Below are positions 7,008 to 16,510 of a DNA stretch of 35,401 nucleotides, one piece after another; position 1 is the stretch's first letter, and every line of letters begins with the position of its first letter. The stretch is from the NCBI GenBank assembly GCA_030525525.1, contig JAUNEN010000026.1, positions 1-35,401 of the forward strand. The letters are read 5' to 3'. A program made the translations under genes and the position numbers. The stretch comes from Erysipelotrichaceae bacterium. Lineage in GTDB: Bacteria; Bacillota_I; Bacilli_A; Erysipelotrichales; Erysipelotrichaceae. The notes below the pieces were generated by a model. That model ran no database searches and was not told where the DNA came from. It worked only from the letters and a program-made list of their open reading frames with translations.

Positions 7008-8597
7008 CTAATAAATATCCTCAATTTCGACGGACATTGTCACGTTGTTGCGCCATCTGTTCAATGAAAGCGAACCGATGATTGTGTGGGGATCCTCAGC
7101 CACATCGATTTCCTTCCGCTTGTAGAGAACTGCTTCAAGCGGTCCGTTACCGTTGGCAATGCTGTATTTGATCACCTTGTCGGTTTCCTTTGATGTCAGG
7201 ATCTCACAGTCGGTGATCGCAAACATTGAATTGATTTCTTTGGGAAGCGGCTCACAGCGCTGCAGATCAAGAATTTCATCCATCGTGATATCATCGCTTC
7301 TGATGGCAATCGCCGTTTTTTCTTCATCCGCTTCAGCGAGCTTTACATCTTTCATTTTTTCATTGACATGAGCTTTGAAATCATCAAACTTTTCTGCATC
7401 GATTGCGATGCCGACGGCCTGTTCATGTCCGCCGAACGTGACGAGTTCATCAAATTCAGAGAAGAAATCAAACATATCAAAGCCTTTGACACTGCGTCCG
7501 CTGCCCTTGAGCAGATTTCCGTGCTTTGCCAGAATGAGCGCCGGCTTGTGATAGGTATTGGCAATCCTGCCGGCGATCAGTCCGCAGATGCCTTCATGAA
7601 ACTTCTCATTGTAAATAACGACGAAGTTTTCATCTTCGATCATACTGTCCGCCATTGCCGTCTGTGTTTCAGACAGTTCCCGGCGCACGCTGTTGACATG
7701 ATCCAGCTGACGCGCATAGCGGGCAATCGCCTCTTCATCTGTGGCCAGCAGAAACGGAACGAGCGTATTGACATTGGAAAGATCGTTCATACGGCCGACG
7801 CTGTTAAGCTTAGGAACAATCTGGAATGCAATGGATGTCCAGTTGACCGTACTGCCGGGTCTGAACATGCTGGCTACCGGCCGCGGGATGCGCTGCTTCA
7901 GGATTGTCATTCCCTCTTTGACAATCTTTCTTGTTTCTTTCCATAAAGGCATCACATCGCCGATACTTGCAATTGCCGCAAGTGCGATCAGATCATCCTG
8001 CCTTCCGATCAGCTTCATTGAAATTTCAAGTGCCACCCCTGCCCCGCAGAGATGTTCGTATCTGTCTTCCATATAGTCAGGATGAACGACAATATCTGCT
8101 TCGATCTTTTCTTCAATGCGGTGGTGATCGGTGACAATCACATCCATGCCGAGCCGCTTTGCTTCGGCAAGTGCTTCATGTGCTCTGACGCCGTTGTCCA
8201 CGGTGATGATCAGCTGATAGCCTTTGCGGTATGCCAGTGCAACCGTCTCTTTTGAAAGGCCATAGCCTTCCCTGAACCGGTCGGGAATATAGTAGCCGTT
8301 GGGAATCCTTAAAAGATCAAGTGTCTTCTTCATGATGGCAGTGGCCGTAATCCCGTCCGCATCATAATCACCGCCGACAAAAACCTTCTCCTGTCTTTTC
8401 GCAGCTTCGAGGATTCTTTCGCATGCCTTTGCAACGCACTCTGCGTCAGACAGTGTCAGGCTGCTGTTTCCTTCCAGCAGTTCAGCTGTTTCTTCATCGC
8501 TTAATGCATTGGCAGCGATCAGCTTGCCGAGCAGTTTTCCGGTTCTGTATTTCTGTCTGATTTCTGTTTCATCAGTTTCTTTGATTATCCATGTCAT
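7008..8597 (-). CDS. recJ: Single-stranded-DNA-specific exonuclease RecJ
   Basis: DHH-superfamily 5'-3' ssDNA exonuclease used in RecF-type recombination and base-excision repair. The 529-residue protein has the metal-binding motif VGGDYDADGITATAI (about 93-107), ITVDNG, the DHH motif VTDHHRIE, the DHHA1 region with GLIAGRIAN and GSGRSVKGFDMFD...GGHEQAVGI, and a C-terminal OB-fold-like segment. It is shorter than B. subtilis RecJ (about 786) and near the minimal core (about 560), so accessory C-terminal domains are missing. The start codon overlaps the stop of the HAD gene upstream (ATGA), suggesting coupling. Its place before apt-rel matches the Bacillus order. Confidence 0.94.
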   Translation of the reverse strand: MTWIIKETDETEIRQKYRTGKLLGKLIAANALSDEETAELLEGNSSLTLSDAECVAKACERILEAAKRQEKVFVGGDYDADGITATAIMKKTLDLLRIPNGYYIPDRFREGYGLSKETVALAYRKGYQLIITVDNGVRAHEALAEAKRLGMDVIVTDHHRIEEKIEADIVVHPDYMEDRYEHLCGAGVALEISMKLIGRQDDLIALAAIASIGDVMPLWKETRKIVKEGMTILKQRIPRPVASMFRPGSTVNWTSIAFQIVPKLNSVGRMNDLSNVNTLVPFLLATDEEAIARYARQLDHVNSVRRELSETQTAMADSMIEDENFVVIYNEKFHEGICGLIAGRIANTYHKPALILAKHGNLLKGSGRSVKGFDMFDFFSEFDELVTFGGHEQAVGIAIDAEKFDDFKAHVNEKMKDVKLAEADEEKTAIAIRSDDITMDEILDLQRCEPLPKEINSMFAITDCEILTSKETDKVIKYSIANGNGPLEAVLYKRKEIDVAEDPHTIIGSLSLNRWRNNVTMSVEIEDIY

Positions 8598-9253
8598 TGA
8601 CTGTTCCTTTCCAAAAGATCAATTACCCCGAGAAGAGTTGTTTCCGTGTGCTCGATCGCTTCGCTCATCTGCTCATCCGGAATGATCGTATCAGGGATGA
8701 AGCAGTTATGCATACCTGCCCTTTTTGATGCAAGAATTCCCTGCTTTGAATCTTCCAGCACCAGGCAGTTTTCCGGCTTCACGCCGAGAATTTCTGCAGC
8801 GGTTAAAAAGATCTCGGGATCGGGTTTTGCATGAGCGACCATGTCTCCGCATACAATCGTATCAAACTTCAGTTCGGACGACACATTATTCATCAGTGCA
8901 AGCACATATTCCTTTGAACTTGAGGAGCAGATTCCGATCAGATAATCATGCCCGTTCAGATATTGAAACAGTTCAATCAGGCCCGGTCTGTTGAGGCAGT
9001 CGGTATGAATGCTCTTCCAGAAAGACAGATCAAAGCGCTTGGCGCGGCATACTTTGAGAAGTTCATCGGCACCGGGAACGGAAGCGATATAATCCATCAG
9101 ATCCTTTCCGCCCGCACCTGTGATTTTTTCAAAGAATTCAGGCGGCAGCACAATTCCCTTTTCACGGGCACCGTCTCTCCAGATCTGCTGGGCAATGATC
9201 TCGGTGTCAAACATCAGACCGTCGCAGTCAAATAATACAGCTTTGATTTCCAT
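8594..9253 (-). CDS. HAD-superfamily hydrolase (beta-phosphoglucomutase-like)
   Basis: 219 residues from the ATG at 9253 (GGAGG 5 bases upstream; an in-frame start at 9301 adds a non-family leader). The nucleophile motif VLFDCDGLMFDTE has D9 and D11; motif II is GICSSSS, motif III K in AHAKPDPEIF, and motif IV VLEDSKQGILA. An alpha-helical cap sits between motifs I and II, which places it in the class I cap C1 group with beta-phosphoglucomutase and phosphoglycolate phosphatase. The substrate is unknown; a sugar phosphate is likely. It lies between secDF and recJ and is translationally coupled to recJ, with no obvious functional link. Confidence 0.9.
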   Translation of the reverse strand: MEIKAVLFDCDGLMFDTEIIAQQIWRDGAREKGIVLPPEFFEKITGAGGKDLMDYIASVPGADELLKVCRAKRFDLSFWKSIHTDCLNRPGLIELFQYLNGHDYLIGICSSSSKEYVLALMNNVSSELKFDTIVCGDMVAHAKPDPEIFLTAAEILGVKPENCLVLEDSKQGILASKRAGMHNCFIPDTIIPDEQMSEAIEHTETTLLGVIDLLERNSQ

Positions 9254-9304
9254 ATATTCCTCCATGAAAGAAAGCAGACAGCCAAAGCCGTCTGCCTTCA
9301 TTGA

Positions 9305-11605
9305 TTAAGCGTTGATTCCCTTGAATGTATATTCGTCAAGAGATTCTTTCTTTTCCTTCTTCTTGGATTTCTTTGTTCCGTCATCTTTGCGAAGGTTTGT
9401 ACGTGCCCATCTCCAGACTGTCGGAGCAATGAAGATTGAAGATAATGTACCGGCGATCAGACCGATGAACATTGCGAAGATGAATGTGAAGATTGCCTTG
9501 GAACCCATTGCAAGAAGCAGAATGACCGGCAGCATTGTTGTGACGGAGCTGTTCAGAGACATTCTGATTGTCGCATCAAGAGCCTGGTTGATGACCCTGT
9601 CATATCCTTCTTTGCCAAGGTGTCCGGTCTTGTCAGCCATGATCTCACGGACTCTGTCGAAGACGACGATGGAGTTGTTGATCGAGTAACCGATGATTGT
9701 CAGCAGGACTGAGATAACTTCTGTGTTGACTTCCATACGGGCAATCGCAAATACGGCAAGAACGATACCGACGTCATGAATCAGAGCGACAATACAGCCG
9801 AGTGCATAGTCCCATTCATAACGCAGTGTGACATAAGCCATCATTGCGATCCATGCAACGATTGTCAGGATAATCGCATTTCTGACAAGTTCACGTCCGA
9901 CAACCGGTGTGACGACGTTGTCGCCCGGCTCTTCGCCGTACTTCTCTTCAAGAGCATTCTTGATTTCAGTCAGCTCATCAGTCGGGATGGCTTCCTTGGT
10001 TGTTGCATAGACAGTATTTTCACCGGATGCCTGGATTGTGAATCCTGTGTATCCGAGATCATTGAAGACAGCTGTGACATCTTCGACTGTAACTGTATCT
10101 TCGGAAGTGACTGTGATACGTGTACCGGAGGAGAAGTCGATACCGAGATTGAAGAATCCCTTTCCGCCGCCCATATTCACAAATCCGAGGATCAGTGCGA
10201 GACCTGCGATGATCAGTGAAGCATAGATGTTGTACTTTGCCTTGCCTGCATAATCGAACTGCTTTGTGCCTGTATAGAACTGACTTTCGCCCTTGGAAAC
10301 ATCGGGAACCTGTGACTTCTTGACATTGAAGAGTTCAGGCTTGCCGTCAGCGATACCGCTTCCGACTAACAGATTGAGCATCCATCTGGAGAAACCGACG
10401 TTGAGAACAAGAGTACCGACAACGGTGATAATCAGCATTGTCGCAAATCCCTTGACGGCGCCATTGCCCCAGATATACATGATCAGCGCAGCGATCAGAG
10501 TTGTGAACTGTGCATCGAAGACTGCCGAGAAGGACTGTTTCTGACCTTCGGCAACCGCAGCTCTGACACTTCTGCCCTTATAGAGTTCCTGCTTGATTCT
10601 TTCGTAGTTGATGATGTTTGCGTCAACAGTCATACCGACACCGAGCACGAGAGCGCCGATACCGGACAGAGTGAAGACAGCACCCATTAATGAATACAGT
10701 CCGAAGACAGCCCAGATATATAGAACCAGCATGATTGCTGAAACAATACCCGGCAGTCTGAACATGAAGATCATAAACAGCATAACAAGGCCGACACCGA
10801 TTGCACCGGCTGTAGCTGTCTTTGTCAGAGCATCTGCACCATACTCAGCTGAAACGACGTTTGAACTGATTTCAGTCAGCTTGACAGGAAGCGAACCGGA
10901 GTTGATCAGGTTGGCAAGTGTTCTTGCTTCTTCTTCCGTGAAGTTGCCTTCGATAATGCAGTTGCCGGTGATCTCGCTTCTGACACTTGCGGCAGAAATA
11001 TACTTCGGCTCTTCACCCTGGTTTGCCTTGGCAGCTTCTGCTGTATATGTATCGCCTTCCTCCCAGTCAAGCCAGATGATCATGATATTTGATCCGCTTG
11101 CCTTTGAGGAGATATTCTTTGTAATTTCGCCGAACTTGGCCTGGTCTGCAATCTGCAGCGAAACAATCGGCATACCGTCCTGATATGCCAGGGAAGCACC
11201 GCCTTCGACAAGAATCGAAGAATCTGCGAGCTCATTGTCATCGACGTCGCGGAATGTCAGATTTGCGGTTGTACCGATCATTGAGCGGGCGGATTCCTGA
11301 TCGGAAATGCCGGCCAGCTGAACGCGGACACGGTTTGTGCCTTCGACAACGATTTCGGGTTCTGACACACCGAGAACATTGATACGTTTGGAAATACTGT
11401 TGGTGACAGCGGTCATGTCAACCTCACTGCCGTCATTCAGCGGTGTGACTTCGTAAAGAATTTCGAAGCCGCCCTGAAGATCAAGGCCGAGATTCAGGTT
11501 GTTTCTGATCGTGTTGAATGTTGTTGCCACAAGTACTGCGATTGCGGCAGCCACCACAAAGAATATGGCGAGATTCCCCTTTTTGTTCTGCTGCTTTGTA
11601 GCCAT
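9305..11605 (-). CDS. secDF: Fused protein translocase subunit SecDF
   Basis: RND-family accessory of the Sec translocon that uses the proton gradient to pull proteins across the membrane. At 766 residues it is a single-chain SecD-SecF fusion, as in Bacillus. The SecD half starts with one membrane segment (about 13-30) and NLGLDLQGGFEILYEV, has a large extracytoplasmic P1 domain (about 60-255), and then five membrane segments containing GVGMTVDANIINYERIKQEL. The SecF half begins near 440 with NLGIDFSSGTRITV and ends with GYSINNSIVVFDRVRE and several membrane segments. The tail is Lys-rich and cytoplasmic. It follows the comN-like gene, the same pairing as in B. subtilis. Confidence 0.97.
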   Translation of the reverse strand: MATKQQNKKGNLAIFFVVAAAIAVLVATTFNTIRNNLNLGLDLQGGFEILYEVTPLNDGSEVDMTAVTNSISKRINVLGVSEPEIVVEGTNRVRVQLAGISDQESARSMIGTTANLTFRDVDDNELADSSILVEGGASLAYQDGMPIVSLQIADQAKFGEITKNISSKASGSNIMIIWLDWEEGDTYTAEAAKANQGEEPKYISAASVRSEITGNCIIEGNFTEEEARTLANLINSGSLPVKLTEISSNVVSAEYGADALTKTATAGAIGVGLVMLFMIFMFRLPGIVSAIMLVLYIWAVFGLYSLMGAVFTLSGIGALVLGVGMTVDANIINYERIKQELYKGRSVRAAVAEGQKQSFSAVFDAQFTTLIAALIMYIWGNGAVKGFATMLIITVVGTLVLNVGFSRWMLNLLVGSGIADGKPELFNVKKSQVPDVSKGESQFYTGTKQFDYAGKAKYNIYASLIIAGLALILGFVNMGGGKGFFNLGIDFSSGTRITVTSEDTVTVEDVTAVFNDLGYTGFTIQASGENTVYATTKEAIPTDELTEIKNALEEKYGEEPGDNVVTPVVGRELVRNAIILTIVAWIAMMAYVTLRYEWDYALGCIVALIHDVGIVLAVFAIARMEVNTEVISVLLTIIGYSINNSIVVFDRVREIMADKTGHLGKEGYDRVINQALDATIRMSLNSSVTTMLPVILLLAMGSKAIFTFIFAMFIGLIAGTLSSIFIAPTVWRWARTNLRKDDGTKKSKKKEKKESLDEYTFKGINA

Positions 11606-11613
11606 AATGCTGC

Positions 11614-11901
11614 TTACCCTCCTATAATATCCGAGAAGTCTTCTAATTTCTGCGTTGCACCTTCAGTGATCGCCTTTTTCGCCAGAAAGCGGACCACATC
11701 CTGGTTATTCACCGCAAGGATTTCATCTGCCGCCTGATGCAGTGACTGCGGCAGCTGATTGACCCATAATTTCTCATTGATGTATTCCTCAAGATTGCTG
11801 TACCTCAATGAAGGAAGTCCGTTTCTCTTCAGCTGCTGAAGCTTGAGGACCATCGTCAGCTGAATCAATGTATTTAAAGTGTCAAATTTTTCCGATGACA
11901 T
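11614..11901 (-). CDS. ComN-like post-transcriptional regulator family protein
   Basis: A 95-residue soluble helical protein with the pattern LIQLTMVLKLQQLKRNG...LEEYINEKLW...SLHQAADEILAV...VVRFLAKKAI. This resembles the small Bacillota family that includes B. subtilis ComN (YrzD), a factor for post-transcriptional control of comE. The location immediately upstream of secDF is the same as comN in B. subtilis and strengthens the call. GGAGG lies 5 bases before the ATG and a TATAAT box lies about 25 bases upstream, so this gene probably starts the comN-secDF-HAD-recJ-apt transcript. Whether it controls competence here is unknown; no competence genes are in view. Confidence 0.72.
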   Translation of the reverse strand: MSSEKFDTLNTLIQLTMVLKLQQLKRNGLPSLRYSNLEEYINEKLWVNQLPQSLHQAADEILAVNNQDVVRFLAKKAITEGATQKLEDFSDIIGG

Positions 11902-11924
11902 GCCTTCCTCCTGACAGTTAAAGT

Positions 11925-11930
11925 ATTATA
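11925..11930 (-). promoter_or_regulatory. -10 box upstream of comN-like/secDF operon
   Basis: Perfect TATAAT on the minus strand, 24 bases before the start codon. No good -35 at 16-18 bases. It follows the mraY terminator, so a new transcript is expected here. The rest of the gap (about 11931-12055) shows nothing I can assign. Confidence 0.5.
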
Positions 11931-12055
11931 CCAAAAATAATCGTGTTTAGATACATGAAATCATTTTTGGGGACAGTTCACCGGAAAGAAACGGTTTCCG
12001 ACCGCAGACTCATCAATTTTAACGGTATTCACACGCATTTTCACCCTTTTTGCAC

Positions 12056-12082
12056 AAAAAAAGCTCTGAATTTTCAGAGCTT
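12056..12082 (-). terminator. Rho-independent terminator of the mraZ-mraY operon
   Basis: Minus strand AAGCTCTGA-AAAT-TCAGAGCTT followed by seven T. It overlaps the end of the mraY stop codon and closes the division/cell-wall operon. Confidence 0.9.
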
Positions 12083-13040
12083 AACGGGTAGCCAGCAGGA
12101 AGCCGAGCAGTGCGAATACTGCTTCAACCATCCAGAAGAGATAGACAACCGACTTTTCCGGCATTCCCTTTAAACGGAATGAATAATGAATCGGCGTATA
12201 CGGGAAGATGCGCCTGTGAATCGTTTTGACAGCCGCAACCTGAAGGATGACGCTGAGTGTTTCAATGACCGGAATTCCGGCAATGACAATCAGGGCAATC
12301 TCCTTTTTGGTAACCATCGCAATCGCCGCCAGAATACCGCCGAGGGCCAGTGCACCGGTATCACCCATGAACACCTTGGCCGGTTTCTTATTGTAGTAAA
12401 GATAACCGAGCAACGCACCGATGAGGCCCGCAATTAAGGGCGGAAGCGTTTCCGACATGCCGAGCGAAATAATCAGGAACGGAATCAGGGCAATGATGCT
12501 GACGCCTGCACATAAGCCATCCATGCCGTCGGTCAGATTGACCGCATTGCTTGAGCCTGCAAACATGAAGAGAACCAGGAAGAAATAAAGGAATCCAAGA
12601 TGCAGCACCTTGCCGCTGAGCGGCAGGACAATCTCAAGCCGGCCATGTCCCTGATAAAGGACAAAGAAGATGACGGCAAGCACTGCCTGCATGATCAGCT
12701 TTGCCTTCGGTGAAAGGCCTTCGTTGTTTTTCTTGACTGCGATCAGATAGTCATCGATGAAGCCGATCAGGCCATAGCCGACAAATGCCAGCATGACGAT
12801 CAGTGTATCAATATCCGCAAACGCTTTGATGTTGGTGAACAGCGTCACGATGAGCGGTGTCACGATGAACAGGATGCCTCCCATGATCGGTGTTCCTGCT
12901 TTCTTCTGATCATCATCGAGTGAATACTCGCTGATCGTCTGACGGAAGCTCAGTTTTTTCAGAAACTTTATAAACGGCGGCATGGTCACGAGTACAATGA
13001 CCAGGCTGATTACAAAATTCAATATCAGTTTCAAAGGCAT
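12081..13040 (-). CDS. mraY: Phospho-N-acetylmuramoyl-pentapeptide transferase
   Basis: Integral membrane enzyme making lipid I from UDP-MurNAc-pentapeptide and undecaprenyl phosphate. 319 residues with about ten membrane segments. Family signatures seen: the cytoplasmic loop KKAGTPIMGGILF, the Asp-rich GFIDDYLIAVKKNNEGLSPK, the active-site loop NAVNLTDGMDGLCAG, KPAKVFMGDTGALALGG, and the last loop RRIFPYTPIHYSF. The full set of catalytic Asp residues is present. AAAGGAGG precedes the ATG. It is the last gene of the mraZ-rsmH-ftsL-pbp-mraY block; murD, ftsW and murG, which commonly follow, are not here. Confidence 0.97.
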   Translation of the reverse strand: MPLKLILNFVISLVIVLVTMPPFIKFLKKLSFRQTISEYSLDDDQKKAGTPIMGGILFIVTPLIVTLFTNIKAFADIDTLIVMLAFVGYGLIGFIDDYLIAVKKNNEGLSPKAKLIMQAVLAVIFFVLYQGHGRLEIVLPLSGKVLHLGFLYFFLVLFMFAGSSNAVNLTDGMDGLCAGVSIIALIPFLIISLGMSETLPPLIAGLIGALLGYLYYNKKPAKVFMGDTGALALGGILAAIAMVTKKEIALIVIAGIPVIETLSVILQVAAVKTIHRRIFPYTPIHYSFRLKGMPEKSVVYLFWMVEAVFALLGFLLATR

Positions 13041-13075
13041 AAAACCTCCTTTGCATGATTAATCATACACTCTGC

Positions 13076-15244
13076 CTACTCAAAAACAACCCTGATTTCG
13101 GTTCCTTTGGTGACCGCGGTACCCGGCGGGATACTCTGGGAAACCACTTTTCCGGTGCCCGAAAGCTGGAATCCGAAGCCGGTCGCATCCCACAGTCCGG
13201 CCACATCCTTGCGCGTCCAGCCGGTTAAATCCGGCATCAGGAAGGATTGCGTGTCGGTGAGCAGGAATACCCTCTGACCTGTCGCAAGTGTTTCAAGAGG
13301 CTGCGGATACTGACGGATGACACTCTGCCCTTCGCCAAGCACATATACGGATGCACCGGCAGCGGAGAGCTTACGCTGTGCATAGTCGATGCTGTGATTG
13401 ATCAGGGACGGCATTTCACTCAGCTCAACGGTTTCGGCAGGTGTTTCCGGCTGCGGGCTTGTGCTGCTGCCCTCTGCAAAGCCATAGGTAACAGCAATCT
13501 TGCGGAAGAAGTTCTTCTGGGCATCGACATAGTAATGCGAATCCTTGGCGTTGTCTGCTTCAAATGCATAATAGGCAAGCACCTGGGGATTGTCCGCCGG
13601 CATTGCACACATGACAGATGTGATTGTTCTGGCATTTTCATAGCTGCCGTTGATCGCAACTTCAGAGGTTCCGGTCTTGGCGATCATATCGCATTCGGGA
13701 ATGCGGTACCACTTGGCAGTGCCGTCTTCATCATTGATGACACGGTACATGATCCTCTGCATATGTCTGGCTGTTTCTTCCGTAATCGGATTGCCCTTCA
13801 CGGTTGTTTCAGCTTGGTAGATGATGCTGTTGTCATAGGAATCCCTGACGCTTTCAACAAAGTAAGGCTTGACCATGGTGCCGTCTGAGAAGATGGCGCT
13901 GTAAGCCTGGAACAGCTGCAGCATGGTTGCCGTGGAACCCTGTCCGAAAGAGAGGTTCATTTTATCGTAAGCATAGGTGAAGTTGAGCAGGCCGCTTGAT
14001 TCAGGCAGACCGTCCGTATCGACATTTGAGAAGAAACCGAATTTCTTCAGATATGCAAGATAGATATCAGGTGTGATCAGCTCATTTTCAAGAGTTGCCG
14101 CAACTGTGTTGAGTGAGTAGATCATACCATGGTCCAGATCAACCATGCCGTACTGCTTTTCACCGGCATTGTAGATGCAGCCGATATTATCTGTGCTGTA
14201 GGTACGCACCGGGTTGTTGTATTCATCGCCGTTGAAACAGAACTGGTTTCCGTCGGTGACCATCGTTTCATCATATCTGTTCTCGTTGATAGTTGCCGCC
14301 CAGACAAATGACTTCATGGTGGAACCGGGTTCATAGGCCATCTGGGCACCGGTATTTGTATAGTCGGTGATATTTTCGAGTGTGTTGGGATCAAATGAAG
14401 GAGACTGGCCCCAGGCAATCACTTTGCCGGTCGCAATTTCCATTGCCCCGCCCCACACACGCTGTGTCTGATAAAGGCCCATCGTTGTCTTCATTCCTTC
14501 TTCAAGGGATTCCTGAATGCCGGCATCAAGAGTCAGATACACGTGATTGCCGTTGCGGGCCGAAATCACTTCTTCCTTCATTCCCGGCAATACATATCCA
14601 TATTCATCCGCCTGATATGTTCTTGAGCCGTCGGTTCCTGAAAGATAAGGATCAAGATAAAGCTCAATGCCCATACGGCCGGTGGTGCTGCCGGTATCAT
14701 CGGACTGGGCATAGCCGATCAGGTTTGACGCAAACTGGCCCATCGGATAGATTCTCTGCACGCTGTCGGTAAATTCAATACCGGGCAGATCATATGATTC
14801 AATTTCGTCCTTGACCGCTTTGGAGAGCTTTCTGCCCCCGTATCCGAGTTCAGTCTGGTATACATCCTGATTCAGATAATCAAGAATCTTGTCGTAATCC
14901 ATACGCAGCACTTTGGAGAGGATTTCTGCTGTTCCCTCTTTGTCTGCAACATGGGCAATCGTTCCTTCAACAGCCGGACGGTTTGGATCAAGGATACAGA
15001 TGATGTTGTAGGTGCGGCTGTCCTGGGCAATGACGCTGCCGTTGCGGTCATAGATATTGCCGCGCAGCGCCTTGTTGATCTCATGGACATAGTTTGCCGA
15101 ATTGGCATAGCCGGAAAGATCCTGCCCGCTTCTGAGATGCACCTTGGAAATTGTCACGAAAAAAACATTGGACGCGAGCAATACAATCGCTGCCAATGTC
15201 ACAAGGAATATTTCGCGTACCGAGTTATTTTTGATCCTCGGCAT
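13076..15244 (-). CDS. Division penicillin-binding protein (FtsI/PBP2X-like transpeptidase with two PASTA domains)
   Basis: Class B PBP that cross-links septal peptidoglycan. 722 residues: a short cytoplasmic N-terminus, one membrane anchor (about 11-31), a dimerisation domain starting with RGNIYDRNG (about 61-69), and a transpeptidase domain with the three active-site motifs S308-T-M-K, S377-L-N and K523-T-G. Two C-terminal PASTA domains follow (about 610-667 and 669-722; the second begins MPDLTGWTRKDVAGL). The architecture matches PBP2X / B. subtilis PBP2B/SpoVD. The position between ftsL and mraY supports a vegetative division role; a sporulation-specific paralogue cannot be excluded by sequence alone. 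Confidence 0.93.
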   Translation of the reverse strand: MPRIKNNSVREIFLVTLAAIVLLASNVFFVTISKVHLRSGQDLSGYANSANYVHEINKALRGNIYDRNGSVIAQDSRTYNIICILDPNRPAVEGTIAHVADKEGTAEILSKVLRMDYDKILDYLNQDVYQTELGYGGRKLSKAVKDEIESYDLPGIEFTDSVQRIYPMGQFASNLIGYAQSDDTGSTTGRMGIELYLDPYLSGTDGSRTYQADEYGYVLPGMKEEVISARNGNHVYLTLDAGIQESLEEGMKTTMGLYQTQRVWGGAMEIATGKVIAWGQSPSFDPNTLENITDYTNTGAQMAYEPGSTMKSFVWAATINENRYDETMVTDGNQFCFNGDEYNNPVRTYSTDNIGCIYNAGEKQYGMVDLDHGMIYSLNTVAATLENELITPDIYLAYLKKFGFFSNVDTDGLPESSGLLNFTYAYDKMNLSFGQGSTATMLQLFQAYSAIFSDGTMVKPYFVESVRDSYDNSIIYQAETTVKGNPITEETARHMQRIMYRVINDEDGTAKWYRIPECDMIAKTGTSEVAINGSYENARTITSVMCAMPADNPQVLAYYAFEADNAKDSHYYVDAQKNFFRKIAVTYGFAEGSSTSPQPETPAETVELSEMPSLINHSIDYAQRKLSAAGASVYVLGEGQSVIRQYPQPLETLATGQRVFLLTDTQSFLMPDLTGWTRKDVAGLWDATGFGFQLSGTGKVVSQSIPPGTAVTKGTEIRVVFE

Positions 15245-15249
15245 AAGTG

Positions 15250-15567
15250 TCAGTCTCCGTTTTCACCATTAGTAATTGAAATAACATTTCCGGAATTGCG
15301 TGTCAAGCCATTGTTTGCCGCAATCTCATAAATTCTGTCTGCTGAGGACAGCTGTGCTATTTCAACATTTACAGCGTCATTCTGGAGTTCAAGCATCGCG
15401 ATCTCCTGGGAGATCTCCTGTGCTCTGGTGCTCAGGGAGTTATTGTATGAGCGTAAGAAAAGTGCGCTTGTCAGATATAAAAGCATTGAGAAGCAGAAAA
15501 GTGCTCCTGCAAAATTCAGTAAAGCAAATGATCTCTTAACCTTTTTGTTCTTTGTCCCCTTAGCCAT
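15250..15567 (-). CDS. ftsL: Cell division protein FtsL-like
   Basis: 105 residues with a basic cytoplasmic N-terminus, one membrane segment (about 15-38, LLNFAGALFCFSMLLYLTSALFL) and an extracellular coiled-coil-like stretch (about 40-85, rich in E, L, I and Q). This bitopic layout and its position between rsmH and the PBP gene identify it as the FtsL/DivIC-type divisome scaffold; FtsL is poorly conserved at sequence level. The start overlaps the rsmH stop by 8 bases and the stop is 5 bases before the PBP start, so the genes are tightly coupled. Confidence 0.82.
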   Translation of the reverse strand: MAKGTKNKKVKRSFALLNFAGALFCFSMLLYLTSALFLRSYNNSLSTRAQEISQEIAMLELQNDAVNVEIAQLSSADRIYEIAANNGLTRNSGNVISITNGENGD

Positions 15568-16510
15568 GATTCTCTCCCCTGCGAATTCTTTCTATCACGC
15601 GCAGCTTTGCACTGTGCGAACGGTTGTTTTCATTGAGTTCTCCCTCACCTGCAATCACCGGTTTCTTTGTGATCAGGTGGAAGGAGGCCTGCTCCATTTG
15701 AGAAGCGACTAGCGGCAGCTTCGGCTCAACAAATGGAGCAGAGGAATAGTCTTTAAATGTATTTTTTACGATTCTGTCCTCGAGCGAGTGGAATGTTATG
15801 ACAGCACATCTGCCGCCTTCATTCAGCATTTCAAGCGCTTCCGAAAGCCCCTGTTTCAGAGCACCGAGTTCATCATTGACCTCAATGCGGATTGCCTGGA
15901 AAGTCTTTTTGCCCGGATGGCCTTTCTTTCTCAGTTCTTTTTCAGGAAGTGCTCTGCGGATGACGTCCACCAGCTCAAAGGTTGTTTCAATCGGTCTGTC
16001 AGCCCGGTTCTTCACGATCGCATTGGCAATCGATGAAGCATAGCGTTCTTCGCCATATTCCCTGAGGATCCTGATCAGTTCAGATGCAGGATAAGTGTTG
16101 ACAACCTGATATGCATCAAGCGTCTGTGTCTGATCCATCCTCATATCCAGCCGCGCATCGAAGCGGTAGCTGAATCCGCGCTGAGGATCGTCAAACTGCG
16201 GAGAGCTGACACCAAGATCCATCATGAATCCATCGACACTTCCGATCCCGCGTTTGCACAGTTCCTCCTGTGCGGAGCGGAAGTCGTTATGGATCAGCGT
16301 GATCCTGTCGGCGGCATCCGAAAGGTTAGCTTCGGATTCGCGCAATGCCTGTTCATCCTTATCGAATGCATAGAGGTGTCCGGTAGTTAATTTCGAGATC
16401 AGCAGCCTTGCATGTCCGCCTCTTCCGAGTGTTCCGTCAACGTAGATCCCGTCCGGTTTCACGTTGAGCAGATCAATTGTTTCATGAAGAAGCACACTTG
16501 TATGTTTCAT
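15560..16510 (-). CDS. rsmH: 16S rRNA (cytosine(1402)-N4)-methyltransferase
   Basis: SAM-dependent methyltransferase that N4-methylates C1402 of 16S rRNA in the P site. 316 residues, normal length. Seen: the start HTSVLLHETIDLL, SAM motif I YVDGTLGRGGHARLLI, the DKDEQAL motif, DGFMMDLGVSSPQFDDPQRGFSY, the helical insertion with FQAIRIEVNDELGALKQGL, and GGRCAVITFHSLEDRIVKN. The end RSHSAKLRVIERIR is also typical. It overlaps mraZ (ATGA at 16507-16510) and ftsL. Confidence 0.97.
   Translation of the reverse strand: MKHTSVLLHETIDLLNVKPDGIYVDGTLGRGGHARLLISKLTTGHLYAFDKDEQALRESEANLSDAADRITLIHNDFRSAQEELCKRGIGSVDGFMMDLGVSSPQFDDPQRGFSYRFDARLDMRMDQTQTLDAYQVVNTYPASELIRILREYGEERYASSIANAIVKNRADRPIETTFELVDVIRRALPEKELRKKGHPGKKTFQAIRIEVNDELGALKQGLSEALEMLNEGGRCAVITFHSLEDRIVKNTFKDYSSAPFVEPKLPLVASQMEQASFHLITKKPVIAGEGELNENNRSHSAKLRVIERIRRGENHG

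Noticed and set aside
10608-11183. Plus-strand open frame opposite secDF (191 codons)
   Set aside because: Antisense to the conserved SecD half; low-complexity Ser/Pro/Ala composition and no ribosome binding site.
13055-13066. Perfect 12-bp palindrome ATGATTAATCAT between the PBP gene and mraY
   Set aside because: Short, AT-rich and within an operon gap of 35 bases; can occur by chance and no other signal supports a function.
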